Positions 24,520-33,236 of a stretch of DNA of 41,900 bases are shown here, one piece after another (the stretch's first letter is position 1; each line of letters starts with the position of its first letter). A model generated the notes under the pieces. That model saw nothing but the letters and a program-made list of their open reading frames with translations. It was not told the DNA's origin and made no database searches. Both the position numbers and the translations under genes were made by a program. The DNA lies in contig CAMWTO010000005.1 of the NCBI GenBank assembly GCA_947177205.1, positions 1-41,900 on the forward strand, in the 5' to 3' direction. The DNA comes from an uncultured Ruminococcus sp. (GTDB lineage: Bacteria; Bacillota; Clostridia; Oscillospirales; Ruminococcaceae).

Positions 24520-27500
24520 TTAGTCGTTGTACAGTGCTGCCAGTCTTGTCAGATAGTCGTAACGATCCTTTGCATTGGCAAGTGCATTGTCAAACAGCTC
24601 TTCTGCACGAGCCGGATTCTGGCGAGCCAGTGCGTTGTAACGTACTTCACCCATCAGGAAGTCCTTGTACTCGTCTGTGTTCGGAGCTTTGGAATCCAGA
24701 ATGAACGGGTTCTTGCCCTCTTTCTTCAGATCCGGATTGTAGCGGTACAGATGCCAGTAGCCAGCCTGAACAGCTTTTTTCTCTTCTGCCTGTGCCGTTG
24801 CCATACCGGTCTTAATACCATGGTTAATGCACGGTGCATAAGCGATGATGATGGACGGACCATCATAAGCCTCAGCCTCACGGATGGCTTTCAGACACTG
24901 GTTCATGTCAGCACCCATTGCGATATGTGCAACATAGACATAACCGTAGCTCATAGCAATGCCTGCCAGATCTTTCTTCTTGACAACTTTACCAGCAGCT
25001 GCAAACTGTGCAATTGCGCCGGTCGGTGTTGCCTTGGATGCCTGTCCGCCGGTATTGGAGTATACTTCTGTGTCAAATACCATGATATTGACATTTCTGC
25101 CGGATGCAATGACATGATCCAGACCGCCGAAGCCGATATCATATGCCCAGCCGTCGCCGCCGAAGATCCACTGGGACTTTTTGCGCAGATAATCCTTTTC
25201 AGCCAGGATCTGCTTTGCCAGTTCGCCGTCACAGTTGCAGTTTTCAATTGCAGCAATCAGCTTTTCAGAAGCCGGTGTATTCGCAGCGCCGTCGTTCTTA
25301 GTTGCAAGGAATTCTTCCGCAGCAGCCTTAACTTCCGGATTCTTTGCGCATTCAGCAACTTTCTCAACTTTGGCAATGACACGGTTTCTCAGTGTTTCCT
25401 GACCCAGGAACATGCCGTAGCCAAATTCTGCGTTATCTTCAAACAGGGAGTTGCTCCATGCAGGACCATAACCCTTCTTGTTGACTGTATAAGGTGTAGA
25501 CGGTGCGGAGTTGCCCCAGATGGAAGAACAGCCGGTTGCGTTAGCAATATACATTCTGTCGCCGAACAACTGTGTGATCAGTTTTGCATACGGTGTCTCA
25601 CCACAGCCAGCACATGCGCCGGAGAATTCCAACAGCGGCTGTTTGAACTGAGAACCCTTGACGGTTGCTTCTGTGAATTTTGCAGTGACTTCCGGCTTGA
25701 TGTCCTTGGTTGTGCCGTAATCGAATGCTGCCTGCTGATCCAGCTGTGTTTCGATAGGCTTCATTACGAGTGTATCAGCCTTCTTGTTAGCCGGGCAGAT
25801 ATTTGCGCAGACGCCACAGCCTGTGCAGTCCAGAACAGAAACAGTCATGCCGAATTTCAGATCGCCGATTGCGGGCTTCATGGCAGCAAGCTTCATGGAT
25901 GCCGGAGCTGCTTCTGCCTCTTCTGCTGTCAGTGTTACCGGACGAAGTACAGCGTGCGGACATACATAAGCACACTGGTTGCACTGGATGCAGGTATCGG
26001 GATTCCATACCGGAACAGTCACAGCAATGCCACGTTTTTCAAATGCGGAAGAACCGGACGGAGATGTGCCGTCAGCCAGATCCACAAAAGTAGAAACGGG
26101 GAGTTTGTCGCCCTGCTGTGCGTTGCACGGAATCTGTACGTTATTGACGAAATTTTCAAGTGTCTTGTTCTCACAGGTAACTTTGGACATACCCATAGGT
26201 GTGTCTTCTGCATCTTTCCAGGATTCCGGAACAGTTACTTCTACAAGACCCTTATAGCCGGCATCAATTGCGTTCCAGTTCTTTTCAACAACGTCATGTC
26301 CCTTCTTGGAATAGGACATTTCTGCGGCATCTTTCATGTACTGGAGAGCGTCTTCAAACGGGATAATATCAGCGAGCTTGAAGAATGCAGACTGGAGAAT
26401 TGTATTAATTCTTGTACCCATGCCAGTTTCCTGACCGAGTTTCACGCCGTTTACGGTGTAGAATTTAATATCATTCTGTGCAATGTATCTCTTGACCTGT
26501 CCAGGGAGATTCTTTTCCAGACCCTCAGCATCCCAGATGGTATTCAGCAGGAATGTACCGCCCGGCTTGATATCAGATACCATGTCGTACTTGTCGATAT
26601 AGCTCTGATTGTGACATGCCACGAAATCTGCCTTGTTGATCAGGTATGTAGACTTGATCGGTGTGTCGCCGAAACGCAGGTGAGATACGGTAACACCGCC
26701 GGATTTCTTGGAGTCATAGGAGAAATATGCCTGTGCGTATTTGTCCGTATGATCGCCGATGATCTTGATGGAATTCTTGTTTGCGCCAACAGTACCGTCA
26801 GAGCCGAGTCCCCAGAATTTGCAGGAAATTGTGCCTGCCGGTGCAGTATCCGGGCTGAAAGAATCATCCAGAGACAGATTTGTCACATCATCCACGATAC
26901 CGAGTGTGAAACGCTTCTTTTCTGTGTTCTTGAAAACAGCGATAATCTGATTCGGTGTGGTATCTTTAGAACCTAGACCGTAACGACCTGTGTAGATCTT
27001 CACACCGTCAAACTTCGTGTCTTTCAGTGCGGCAACGACATCCAGATACAGCGGTTCGCCGAGAGAGCCAGGTTCTTTGGTTCTGTCGAGTACAGAAATC
27101 TGCTTTACAGTATCCGGCAGAGCCTCTACCAGCTTGTCTGCTACGAACGGTCTGTACAGACGAACACGGATCATGCCATATTTGCCGCCGTTTGCGTTCA
27201 GATAATCTACGGTTTCTTCTACTGTGTCCATGACAGAACCCATTGCAATGATGACATGTTCTGCGTCCGGTGCGCCGTAGTAGTTGAACAGTTTATAATC
27301 TGTGCCGATCTTGGCATTGACTTTGTCCATATATTTTTCCACGATTGCCGGGAGTGCATCGTAATATTTATTACATGCTTCACGAGCCTGGAAGAAGATA
27401 TCAGGATTCTGTGCAGAACCTCTCAGAACGGGGTGATTCGGATTCAATGCCTGATCACGGAATGCCTGCGCAGCTTCCTTGTTGAGCATCTCATCAAGAT

Positions 27501-28068
27501 CCGCATCGTCCCATACTTCGATTTTCTGAATTTCGTGAGAAGTTCTGAAACCGTCGAAGAAGTGCAGGAACGGTACACGTCCCTCAATGGTTGCCAGGTG
27601 TGCCACTGCGCCAAGATCCATAACTTCCTGAGGATTGGAGGAGCAGAGCATTGCATAGCCTGTCTGACGACATGCGTACACGTCGGAATGATCGCCAAAG
27701 ATGTTCAGTGCGTGAGAAGATACACATCTTGCAGACACGTGAATGACATTTGGAAGCAGTTCGCCTGCGATCTTATACATGTTCGGGATCATCAGGAGCA
27801 GACCCTGAGAAGCCGTGTAAGTTGTTGTCAGCGCACCTGCGGACAGAGAGCCGTGAACTGTACCGGCAGCGCCAGCCTCGGACTGCATTTCAACAACTGT
27901 GACCGGATCGCCGAACAGATTTTTCTTGTCCTTGGCAGCCCACTGGTCTGTGACTTCTGCCATAACAGAAGAAGGTGTAATCGGGTAAATTGCAGAAACA
28001 TCCGTAAACGGATAGGATGCCCATGCGGCGGCGTTGTTGCCGTCCATGGTTTTCATTTTTCTAGCCAT
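24520..28068 (-). CDS. nifJ: Pyruvate:ferredoxin (flavodoxin) oxidoreductase
   Basis: This homodimeric 1182-residue enzyme oxidises pyruvate with CoA to acetyl-CoA, CO2 and reduced ferredoxin, the central fermentation step in strict anaerobes. The single chain contains the N-terminal TPP-pyrimidine domain (MDGNNAAAWASYPFTDVSAIYPITPSS), the CoA domain, two ferredoxin-type clusters (CIQCNQCAYVCP near residue 690 and CTGCGVCANICP near residue 750), the proximal cluster motif CAGCGETPY, and the TPP-binding GDGWAYDIGFGGLDH near residue 970 followed by VYSNTGGQ. Length is standard. GGAGG precedes the ATG. Its codon use is strongly biased, as expected of a highly expressed gene, and as a result the opposite strand is open over long stretches. 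Confidence 0.97.
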   Translation of the reverse strand: MARKMKTMDGNNAAAWASYPFTDVSAIYPITPSSVMAEVTDQWAAKDKKNLFGDPVTVVEMQSEAGAAGTVHGSLSAGALTTTYTASQGLLLMIPNMYKIAGELLPNVIHVSARCVSSHALNIFGDHSDVYACRQTGYAMLCSSNPQEVMDLGAVAHLATIEGRVPFLHFFDGFRTSHEIQKIEVWDDADLDEMLNKEAAQAFRDQALNPNHPVLRGSAQNPDIFFQAREACNKYYDALPAIVEKYMDKVNAKIGTDYKLFNYYGAPDAEHVIIAMGSVMDTVEETVDYLNANGGKYGMIRVRLYRPFVADKLVEALPDTVKQISVLDRTKEPGSLGEPLYLDVVAALKDTKFDGVKIYTGRYGLGSKDTTPNQIIAVFKNTEKKRFTLGIVDDVTNLSLDDSFSPDTAPAGTISCKFWGLGSDGTVGANKNSIKIIGDHTDKYAQAYFSYDSKKSGGVTVSHLRFGDTPIKSTYLINKADFVACHNQSYIDKYDMVSDIKPGGTFLLNTIWDAEGLEKNLPGQVKRYIAQNDIKFYTVNGVKLGQETGMGTRINTILQSAFFKLADIIPFEDALQYMKDAAEMSYSKKGHDVVEKNWNAIDAGYKGLVEVTVPESWKDAEDTPMGMSKVTCENKTLENFVNNVQIPCNAQQGDKLPVSTFVDLADGTSPSGSSAFEKRGIAVTVPVWNPDTCIQCNQCAYVCPHAVLRPVTLTAEEAEAAPASMKLAAMKPAIGDLKFGMTVSVLDCTGCGVCANICPANKKADTLVMKPIETQLDQQAAFDYGTTKDIKPEVTAKFTEATVKGSQFKQPLLEFSGACAGCGETPYAKLITQLFGDRMYIANATGCSSIWGNSAPSTPYTVNKKGYGPAWSNSLFEDNAEFGYGMFLGQETLRNRVIAKVEKVAECAKNPEVKAAAEEFLATKNDGAANTPASEKLIAAIENCNCDGELAKQILAEKDYLRKKSQWIFGGDGWAYDIGFGGLDHVIASGRNVNIMVFDTEVYSNTGGQASKATPTGAIAQFAAAGKVVKKKDLAGIAMSYGYVYVAHIAMGADMNQCLKAIREAEAYDGPSIIIAYAPCINHGIKTGMATAQAEEKKAVQAGYWHLYRYNPDLKKEGKNPFILDSKAPNTDEYKDFLMGEVRYNALARQNPARAEELFDNALANAKDRYDYLTRLAALYND

Positions 28069-28170
28069 TGGAAAATTTCCTCCATAAAAATATTTTTTGA
28101 ACTGTTGTACCTGTCCGGAAATAAAAATTAAAAATTTTTGTCAGACAGGCAAACAGTTTGTGATATAATT

Positions 28171-28199
28171 ATTTTACCATAAAAAAGGAAATCTGTAAA
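28171..28199 (-). promoter_or_regulatory. Sigma-A promoter of nifJ
   Basis: Minus strand TTTACA (28199-28194), 17 bp, TAAAAT (28176-28171), giving a leader of about 95 bases before the start codon. The plus-strand stretch 28200-28381 beyond it is AT-rich and shows no gene. Confidence 0.65.
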
Positions 28200-28381
28200 C
28201 AAGTTTTTTGTACAAATTATCATGTTTTTTTTGCACAAATTGCACAATTTTTTTGCTTCCAGAAAATAACAGTTACAATTTTTCCACCTGTACGGACAGC
28301 ATTTTCGCTATAATTTTAAAAAGTGATTTATTGAAATTACACAAAATTTTTGCTTTTTGGCAGTTTTTTTGCAAATTTCTA

Positions 28382-28410
28382 TTGACGAAAGCCGTTTTTT
28401 GTGGTATCAT
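28382..28410 (+). promoter_or_regulatory. Orphan promoter of the candidate small RNA
   Basis: TTGACG (28382-28387), 17 bp, TATCAT (28405-28410). No protein-coding gene follows on this strand. Confidence 0.7.
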
Positions 28411-28415
28411 ATCAC

Positions 28416-28563
28416 TAGTGTTCATACGGTTTGTGTTTCGATGATCTGAACCCCGTATGAGTAACACTCGTTTTGTTGTCTCCTTTCTTTTGTTCTACAC
28501 AAAAATTGTTCTGATTTTTTCTTATTTCCCGACAGGGCTGTTTGCAGTCCTGTTATTTTTTTT
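28416..28563 (+). ncRNA. Candidate small RNA with anti-Shine-Dalgarno stretch
   Basis: A region of about 148 bases lies between a good promoter and a good intrinsic terminator and has no reading frame with a start site. The 5' part folds as AGTGTT-CATACGG (28416-28429) against CCGTATG-AGT-AACACT (28453-28468), a 13-pair stem with a 3-base bulge. Next comes an unpaired pyrimidine-rich stretch with TCTCCTTTCTTTT (28480-28492), complementary to GAAAGGAG-type ribosome binding sites, and a second CCC-containing patch. This is the layout of trans-acting regulatory RNAs in Firmicutes. It does not match 6S, SRP, tmRNA or RNase P features I know. Its 3' end is antisense to the end of the DUF3781 gene. 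Confidence 0.55.
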
Positions 28564-28821
28564 AAATTTCATCTTGTGTGCTGTGATAATTGTAAAATTT
28601 CCGGCATGAATCGTCAGTCGGATATTTTTTGTTTCACAATAGAAATTTTTGCCGTTCTGATAAACCAGACAATCCGGCTGACGGATGATTTGCTTGCAAT
28701 AAGCAACCACATCTGGTACAGCAATCTGATCCAGATTTAAATTTTTCCGGATTCTGTCAGTACCTAATACCGTTGTGTGGATCTTATCAAGACCGGCTAG
28801 CAATATTTTTTTGATGTTCAT
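28522..28821 (-). CDS. DUF3781-like small protein
   Basis: The 99-residue protein matches the DUF3781 pattern: LLAGLDKIHTTVLGTDRIRKNL at the start, an Asp-Val-Val-x-x-Cys-Lys helix, and NFTIITAHK near residue 83. The family is of unknown function, small and cytosolic. The last 16 residues (MKFKKNNRTANSPVGK) go beyond the usual family end and are encoded across the terminator of the opposite-strand small RNA, so they look like a late extension. GGAGAAGAG lies 8-10 bases before the ATG. It is downstream of glucokinase on the same strand, separated by a hairpin. Confidence 0.75.
   Translation of the reverse strand: MNIKKILLAGLDKIHTTVLGTDRIRKNLNLDQIAVPDVVAYCKQIIRQPDCLVYQNGKNFYCETKNIRLTIHAGNFTIITAHKMKFKKNNRTANSPVGK
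28532..28563 (+). terminator. Intrinsic terminator of the candidate small RNA
   Basis: ACAGGGCTG (28532-28540) pairs with CAGTCCTGT (28545-28553), including one G-U pair, around a TTTG tetraloop, followed by TATTTTTTTT. Confidence 0.8.
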
Positions 28822-28849
28822 TTTTTAAATTCTCTTCTCCTGCAAACGA

Positions 28850-28887
28850 GCCTTTCACGGATTGTACCCCGTGAAAGGCTTATCATT
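28850..28887 (+). terminator. Hairpin between glucokinase and DUF3781 genes
   Basis: GCCTTTCACGG (28850-28860) is perfectly complementary to CCGTGAAAGGC (28869-28879). A T-rich tail (TTATCATTTTTTT) follows only on the plus strand, where no gene lies. On the minus strand, the direction of the two genes, there is no good U-tract, so it may act there as a partial terminator or a transcript-end stabiliser. Confidence 0.6.
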
Positions 28888-28901
28888 TTTTTAAAATTTA
28901 A

Positions 28902-29861
28902 TTATTTCGCTGCCGCACCCAGGAATGCCGCACCGATCAAACCGGCATCATTGCCGAGCTGTGCAATGACGATTTTTGTGTTTTTGGCAGAATCACGTGT
29001 ATAAATTTCTTTTTCAACGAGTGCTTTCATCGGAAGTAACAGCGGATCGCCCTCATTGCACACGCCGCCGCCGACACACAGCACGTCCGGCTGGAAAATA
29101 TTAATTGTGTTCGTAATTCCGGCAGCCAGATACTTGATGTAATCGTCAACGACTTCTTTTGCCGCCGGATCGCCTTGACGCATGGCGTCGAATGCTGTCC
29201 GTGCGGAAACTTTGTTATTTCTTTCTGCTGCGATCTGGTGCATTTTGGAATCCGGTACGAGTTCCATTTTTTCTTTCGTCATCCGGATCAGTCCTGTTGC
29301 AGAAGAATATGCTTCAAAACAGCCCTTTCTTCCGCAGGAACACGGTGCGCCGTCCACCTGGATGACAGTATGTCCGATCTCACCGCCGGCAAAATTTGAG
29401 CCTGCGTAGATCTTTCCGTCAATGATGATGCCGCCGCCGACACCAGTTCCCAACGTAATGCAGACTGCGTTCTTTGCGCCCTTTGCTGCACCTGCGACAT
29501 ATTCGCCGTAAGCCGCCGCATCGGCATCATTCGCCGCATAGATCGGCTTATCAATATGCTTTTTGATATATGCCACCATGGGCGTATTCTTGAATCCCAG
29601 ATTATTGGAATATTCAAATACACCGGTTTCGCTGTTGACCGTGCCGGGTGTGCCGATCCCGATCCATTCAATCTGATCCATTGTGAGACCTGCATCTTCT
29701 ACGGCTTTGATCGCCATAGCTGCCATGTCATCAGCGATTGCCTCCGCCGGACGGGGTCTGTTGGTCTTTGTGCTTGCTTTTGTGAGAATCTGATAATTCT
29801 CATTTACGACAGCGGCAACGATATTTGTTCCGCCTAAGTCGATTCCAACGTAGTATTTCAT
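28902..29861 (-). CDS. glcK: ROK family glucokinase
   Basis: This 319-residue cytosolic kinase phosphorylates glucose with ATP at entry into glycolysis. It has the phosphate-binding GIDLGGTNI (6-14), the catalytic loop AANDADAAAYGE (Asp112), the glycine-rich TLGTGVGGGI, and the ROK zinc site made of His164 in GEIGH and Cys174, Cys176 and Cys181 in CSCGRKGCFEA. There is no N-terminal DNA-binding domain, so it is a kinase and not a ROK repressor. AAGGAGG precedes the ATG. It lies 32 bp downstream of the GH25 gene and is probably cotranscribed. Confidence 0.93.
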   Translation of the reverse strand: MKYYVGIDLGGTNIVAAVVNENYQILTKASTKTNRPRPAEAIADDMAAMAIKAVEDAGLTMDQIEWIGIGTPGTVNSETGVFEYSNNLGFKNTPMVAYIKKHIDKPIYAANDADAAAYGEYVAGAAKGAKNAVCITLGTGVGGGIIIDGKIYAGSNFAGGEIGHTVIQVDGAPCSCGRKGCFEAYSSATGLIRMTKEKMELVPDSKMHQIAAERNNKVSARTAFDAMRQGDPAAKEVVDDYIKYLAAGITNTINIFQPDVLCVGGGVCNEGDPLLLPMKALVEKEIYTRDSAKNTKIVIAQLGNDAGLIGAAFLGAAAK

Positions 29862-29893
29862 AAAAAAATACCTCCTTAAATAAAAATAAAATA

Positions 29894-30724
29894 TTAATAT
29901 ACTGCAGTTTTCTGCGTATCAGGCTGATTTTCCGGATTTCTGGCAGGCAGTGAAAATTCTTTCAGGAATGTTTCAAAATTCGCATGATAGACATTCAGAT
30001 CAATGCAGACTTCTGTGTGATCCGCCTGGATACCGTCGTAACCATCAAGCCGTCCCTGGTCGGAATACTGCCAGAAAGTCCATTGATTCAAGGGTTCTGT
30101 GTAAGTATCACGCATCCAAAGCGGGTAATCGCCGTAACCGCCGCCCAAAATATAATAATAATACGTCTTTTCCGTCAGATAGAGAATCGGCTTGACGTGA
30201 TAATATGCTTCCAGTCCGGCGAGCAGGGAATCAAGAATTTCTCTGGTTTCCGTTTTGGATAACGGATCTTCTGCATAATCGCCATAAAATTCAAAATCCA
30301 CTACCGGCGGCAGATCGCCGTCCAGTTCGCCGACAGTCCGGATAAAATTTTGTGCCTGTGTTTCGCCGGCGCTTTCGAAACTGAAAAAATGATAAGCACC
30401 GGCATAAATTCCAGTATTCCGGATATTGTTCCAATTCTGGGAAAAGCAGGGATCTTGATGGGAACTGCCCTCCGTGGCTTTGATAAAAGCGAACTGCACA
30501 TTTTGGGATTCCAGTATTTCCCAGTTAATTTCTCCTTGATAGCGTGACACATCCACGCCCATAACGGGATATTGTTCCGGATCGGGGCAGGCGTTCGGCT
30601 CACCGGAATAGATTTTCAGCATCCGGAATCCAAAAGAACCGAATGCGATGAAAATGCCAGTGATCAGCAGAAATGGGATGACTCTGCCCCAAGCAATTTT
30701 TCTGCCTTTGAAAAATCGGCTCAC
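29894..30724 (-). CDS. Membrane-anchored GH25 lysozyme
   Basis: GH25 enzymes hydrolyse the MurNAc-GlcNAc bond of peptidoglycan. The 276-residue protein has a basic N-terminus, a membrane helix (about 15-37) and a GH25 domain (about 53-262). The family opening motif VMGVDVSRYQGEINW carries Asp58; the catalytic pair lies in VVDFEFYG (Asp143, Glu145); AFIKATEGSS, GAYHFFSF and WTFWQYSDQG are further family blocks. The helix is not followed by a clear cleavage site, so it probably stays attached to the outer face of the membrane. Its likely role is wall remodelling. The last residues (PENQPDTQKTAVY) are polar. Confidence 0.92.
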   Translation of the reverse strand: MSRFFKGRKIAWGRVIPFLLITGIFIAFGSFGFRMLKIYSGEPNACPDPEQYPVMGVDVSRYQGEINWEILESQNVQFAFIKATEGSSHQDPCFSQNWNNIRNTGIYAGAYHFFSFESAGETQAQNFIRTVGELDGDLPPVVDFEFYGDYAEDPLSKTETREILDSLLAGLEAYYHVKPILYLTEKTYYYYILGGGYGDYPLWMRDTYTEPLNQWTFWQYSDQGRLDGYDGIQADHTEVCIDLNVYHANFETFLKEFSLPARNPENQPDTQKTAVY

Positions 30725-30818
30725 CGTATAGAAACACCCATAAAATAATGATAATTACTAAATACTATCATAAATACCTCAATACCTTAAAATTTTTATA
30801 TATTTATTTTTCAGCAAA

Positions 30819-33236
30819 TCAGTTTTGAAAAATCCGCTTTGCAATGTCCACAGTTTCCTTAGCATCTTTTGCATAGAAATCTGCTCCGATTTTTTCCGCA
30901 TAATCCGCCGTCAGAACAGCACCTCCGACAACAGTCTTGCACCAGGGACAGCGTTCATGCAGTAATTGAATGGTTGCTTCCATGGATGGAAGTGTCGTTG
31001 TCATGAGTGCGGACAAGCCCACTAACGGCGCATGGCTTTTTTCTGTCACTTCTGCGACAGTCTCATAGGGGACGTCTTTTCCCAGATCAATCACCTGATA
31101 GCCGTAATTCTCCAGCAGAATTTTGACAATGTTTTTGCCGATATCATGAATATCGCCCTTGACAGTGGCTAATACAATCGTTCCACGGTTCACGGATTCT
31201 GTATTTGATTCACAGAGATGATTTTTGATCACTTCAAATGCTGCCTGTGCCGCCGATGCCGAAGAAATTAACTGCGGCAGAAAAATCTTTCCGGCTTCAA
31301 AATCCGCTCCGGCTTTATCCAACGCCGGAATCAGCATATCATTGACAATGTGCATCGGTTCGGAGGATGTTAATAAATTTTGAGTCAGCGTTCCGGCTTC
31401 GGATTTCAATCCGGACAAAATCGCAGATTCCAGAGTTGTGCCGGAATTAGGATTATGATTACTGATATTAATAGTATTATTATGATTATTTTCAGGCGAT
31501 TCTGTGCCATAGTGCGCAATGTAATCTACGGCGTTTCTGTCAATATTCGCTAATAATTTATATGTCCGGACGCAGGACATCATGCTTGCTGTATTGGGAT
31601 TGACAATCGGCAGATCCAGTCCGGCATACAGCGCCATGGTCAGGAAATTCCGGGTTACTAATTCCCGGTTTGGCAATCCGAATGAGATATTAGACACGCC
31701 CAGAACGGTATGTAAGCCCAGTTCTGTTTTCACTCTATGCAGAGCGTCCAGTGTCTGCATCACGCCTTCCTGTTCGGCAGATGCTGTCAGTGTCAGACAA
31801 TCAATGTAGATATCTTCCCGGCGGATGCCCAACGCTAATGCACGGTTCAGAATTTTTTCAGCAATTGCAAAGCGTCCCTCGGCAGTCTTCGGGATTCCGT
31901 TCTCATCAAGCGTCAATCCTACAACAGCCGCACCGTATTTCTTGACTAACGGCAAAATGGTATTCAGAGACGCATCCTCACCATTGACAGAATTCACAAT
32001 TGGTTTGCCGTTGTAACATCGTAATCCGGCTTCTAAGACTTCCGGATTCGTAGAATCCAACTGCAAGGGAGTGTCTGTAATGCCCTGAATGGCTTTCACA
32101 GCCTCCTGCATCATGGAAATTTCATCAATATCCGGCAGACCGACATTGATGTCCAGGAGATCCGCTCCGGCATTGATCTGCGCAATTGCCTGATTGAGAA
32201 TATAATCCAGATCATGTTCAATTAAAGCCTGTTTGAAGCGTTTTTTACCGGTGGGATTGATCCGTTCGCCGATGACTCTGGGCTGATTGATGATCACAGT
32301 TTTATTGGCGGAACATACAGCCGACGGAATTTTTTTAGAATCAAAATTAATTTTAATATTTTTAATATTCTCTGAATCTGATAATTTCCGGCGGAGCATT
32401 CCGGCAACAGCCCGGATATGTTCGGGCGTTGTACCACAGCAGCCGCCGAGAATCACAGCGCCCAGATCAATGAATTTTTCACAGCATTCGGCGAATTCTT
32501 CCGGGTCAAAATGATATTGACTCGTCACAGGATCGGGCAGACCGGCATTTGGCTTGACGATTACCGGGAGCGTTGTCCATCTGCAAAGTTCCTCCACAAT
32601 CGGGAGCAATTCCACAGGACCAAGCGAACAGTTGACACCAATCGCATCCACGCCGAGCCCCTCTAATGTGAGCGCCATTGCCGGAATCTCACAGCCTGTG
32701 AATGTCCGGTGATTCTCTTCAAAACTCATTGTGACGAGAATCGGCTTGTCACTGTGTTCTTTCGCCGCCAGAACGCCTGCCCGGACTTCCAACAGATCCG
32801 TCATTGTCTCGAATACAATCAGATCGGCATCTGCTCCGGCTTCGATTTGTTCCCGAAAAATATCATATGCTTCTTCAAATTTCAACGTTCCGGTCGGTTC
32901 TAACAACTGCCCGATTGGTCCGATATCCAGGGCGATATATTCTGCACCGGATTGTTTTGCATTCGCAATTGCCGTCCGGATAATGTTCTGGACGGATTTA
33001 TGTGTTTTCGTCATTTTCAGACGATTTGCGCCAAATGTATTCGTATAGACGACATTTGCACCGGCATTCACATAAGATCTGTGAATATTGGTAATCAGCT
33101 CCGGATCTGTGAAATTCAGCAATTCCGGGATTCCGCCGGGCTGCAAGCCTGCGGCTTGGAGCATTGTTCCCATACCGCCGTCAAGAATCAGAAATTTATG
33201 CTTTTCAAGAATTTTCTGAAAATCAGGATTTTTCAA
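30819..33236 (-). CDS. metH: B12-dependent methionine synthase lacking the reactivation domain
   Basis: The 805-residue enzyme transfers methyl from methyltetrahydrofolate to homocysteine through cobalamin. Domains in order: homocysteine-binding barrel (1-285) with zinc ligands Cys203, Cys266 and Cys267 (GGCCGTTPEH); pterin-binding barrel (about 318-575, GERINPTGKKRF); cap/B12-binding domain (about 600-805) with the cobalt-ligating motif DIHDIG (His697). The C-terminal SAM-binding reactivation domain of long MetH is missing and encoded by the preceding gene. Asn-rich linkers at 581-597 and 290-300 come from AT-rich patches. It starts at TTG 33236, overlapping the previous stop by 4 bp, with AGGGGTG about 10 bases upstream. 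Confidence 0.94.
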   Translation of the reverse strand: MKNPDFQKILEKHKFLILDGGMGTMLQAAGLQPGGIPELLNFTDPELITNIHRSYVNAGANVVYTNTFGANRLKMTKTHKSVQNIIRTAIANAKQSGAEYIALDIGPIGQLLEPTGTLKFEEAYDIFREQIEAGADADLIVFETMTDLLEVRAGVLAAKEHSDKPILVTMSFEENHRTFTGCEIPAMALTLEGLGVDAIGVNCSLGPVELLPIVEELCRWTTLPVIVKPNAGLPDPVTSQYHFDPEEFAECCEKFIDLGAVILGGCCGTTPEHIRAVAGMLRRKLSDSENIKNIKINFDSKKIPSAVCSANKTVIINQPRVIGERINPTGKKRFKQALIEHDLDYILNQAIAQINAGADLLDINVGLPDIDEISMMQEAVKAIQGITDTPLQLDSTNPEVLEAGLRCYNGKPIVNSVNGEDASLNTILPLVKKYGAAVVGLTLDENGIPKTAEGRFAIAEKILNRALALGIRREDIYIDCLTLTASAEQEGVMQTLDALHRVKTELGLHTVLGVSNISFGLPNRELVTRNFLTMALYAGLDLPIVNPNTASMMSCVRTYKLLANIDRNAVDYIAHYGTESPENNHNNTINISNHNPNSGTTLESAILSGLKSEAGTLTQNLLTSSEPMHIVNDMLIPALDKAGADFEAGKIFLPQLISSASAAQAAFEVIKNHLCESNTESVNRGTIVLATVKGDIHDIGKNIVKILLENYGYQVIDLGKDVPYETVAEVTEKSHAPLVGLSALMTTTLPSMEATIQLLHERCPWCKTVVGGAVLTADYAEKIGADFYAKDAKETVDIAKRIFQN

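Noticed and set aside
24505-26976. Very long open frame (823 codons) on the plus strand
   Set aside because: It lies entirely antisense to PFOR, whose domains are all recognisable. The open frame is a by-product of PFOR codon bias; its translation is Cys/Ile-rich without motifs.
27256-28131. Second long plus-strand frame over the PFOR 5' end
   Set aside because: Same cause as above; no ribosome binding site, no protein motif.
28416-28563. 6S, SRP or tmRNA identity for the small RNA
   Set aside because: 6S needs pairing of its two ends around a large bubble, SRP RNA needs the GGAAG loop region, and tmRNA needs tRNA-like ends; none is seen.
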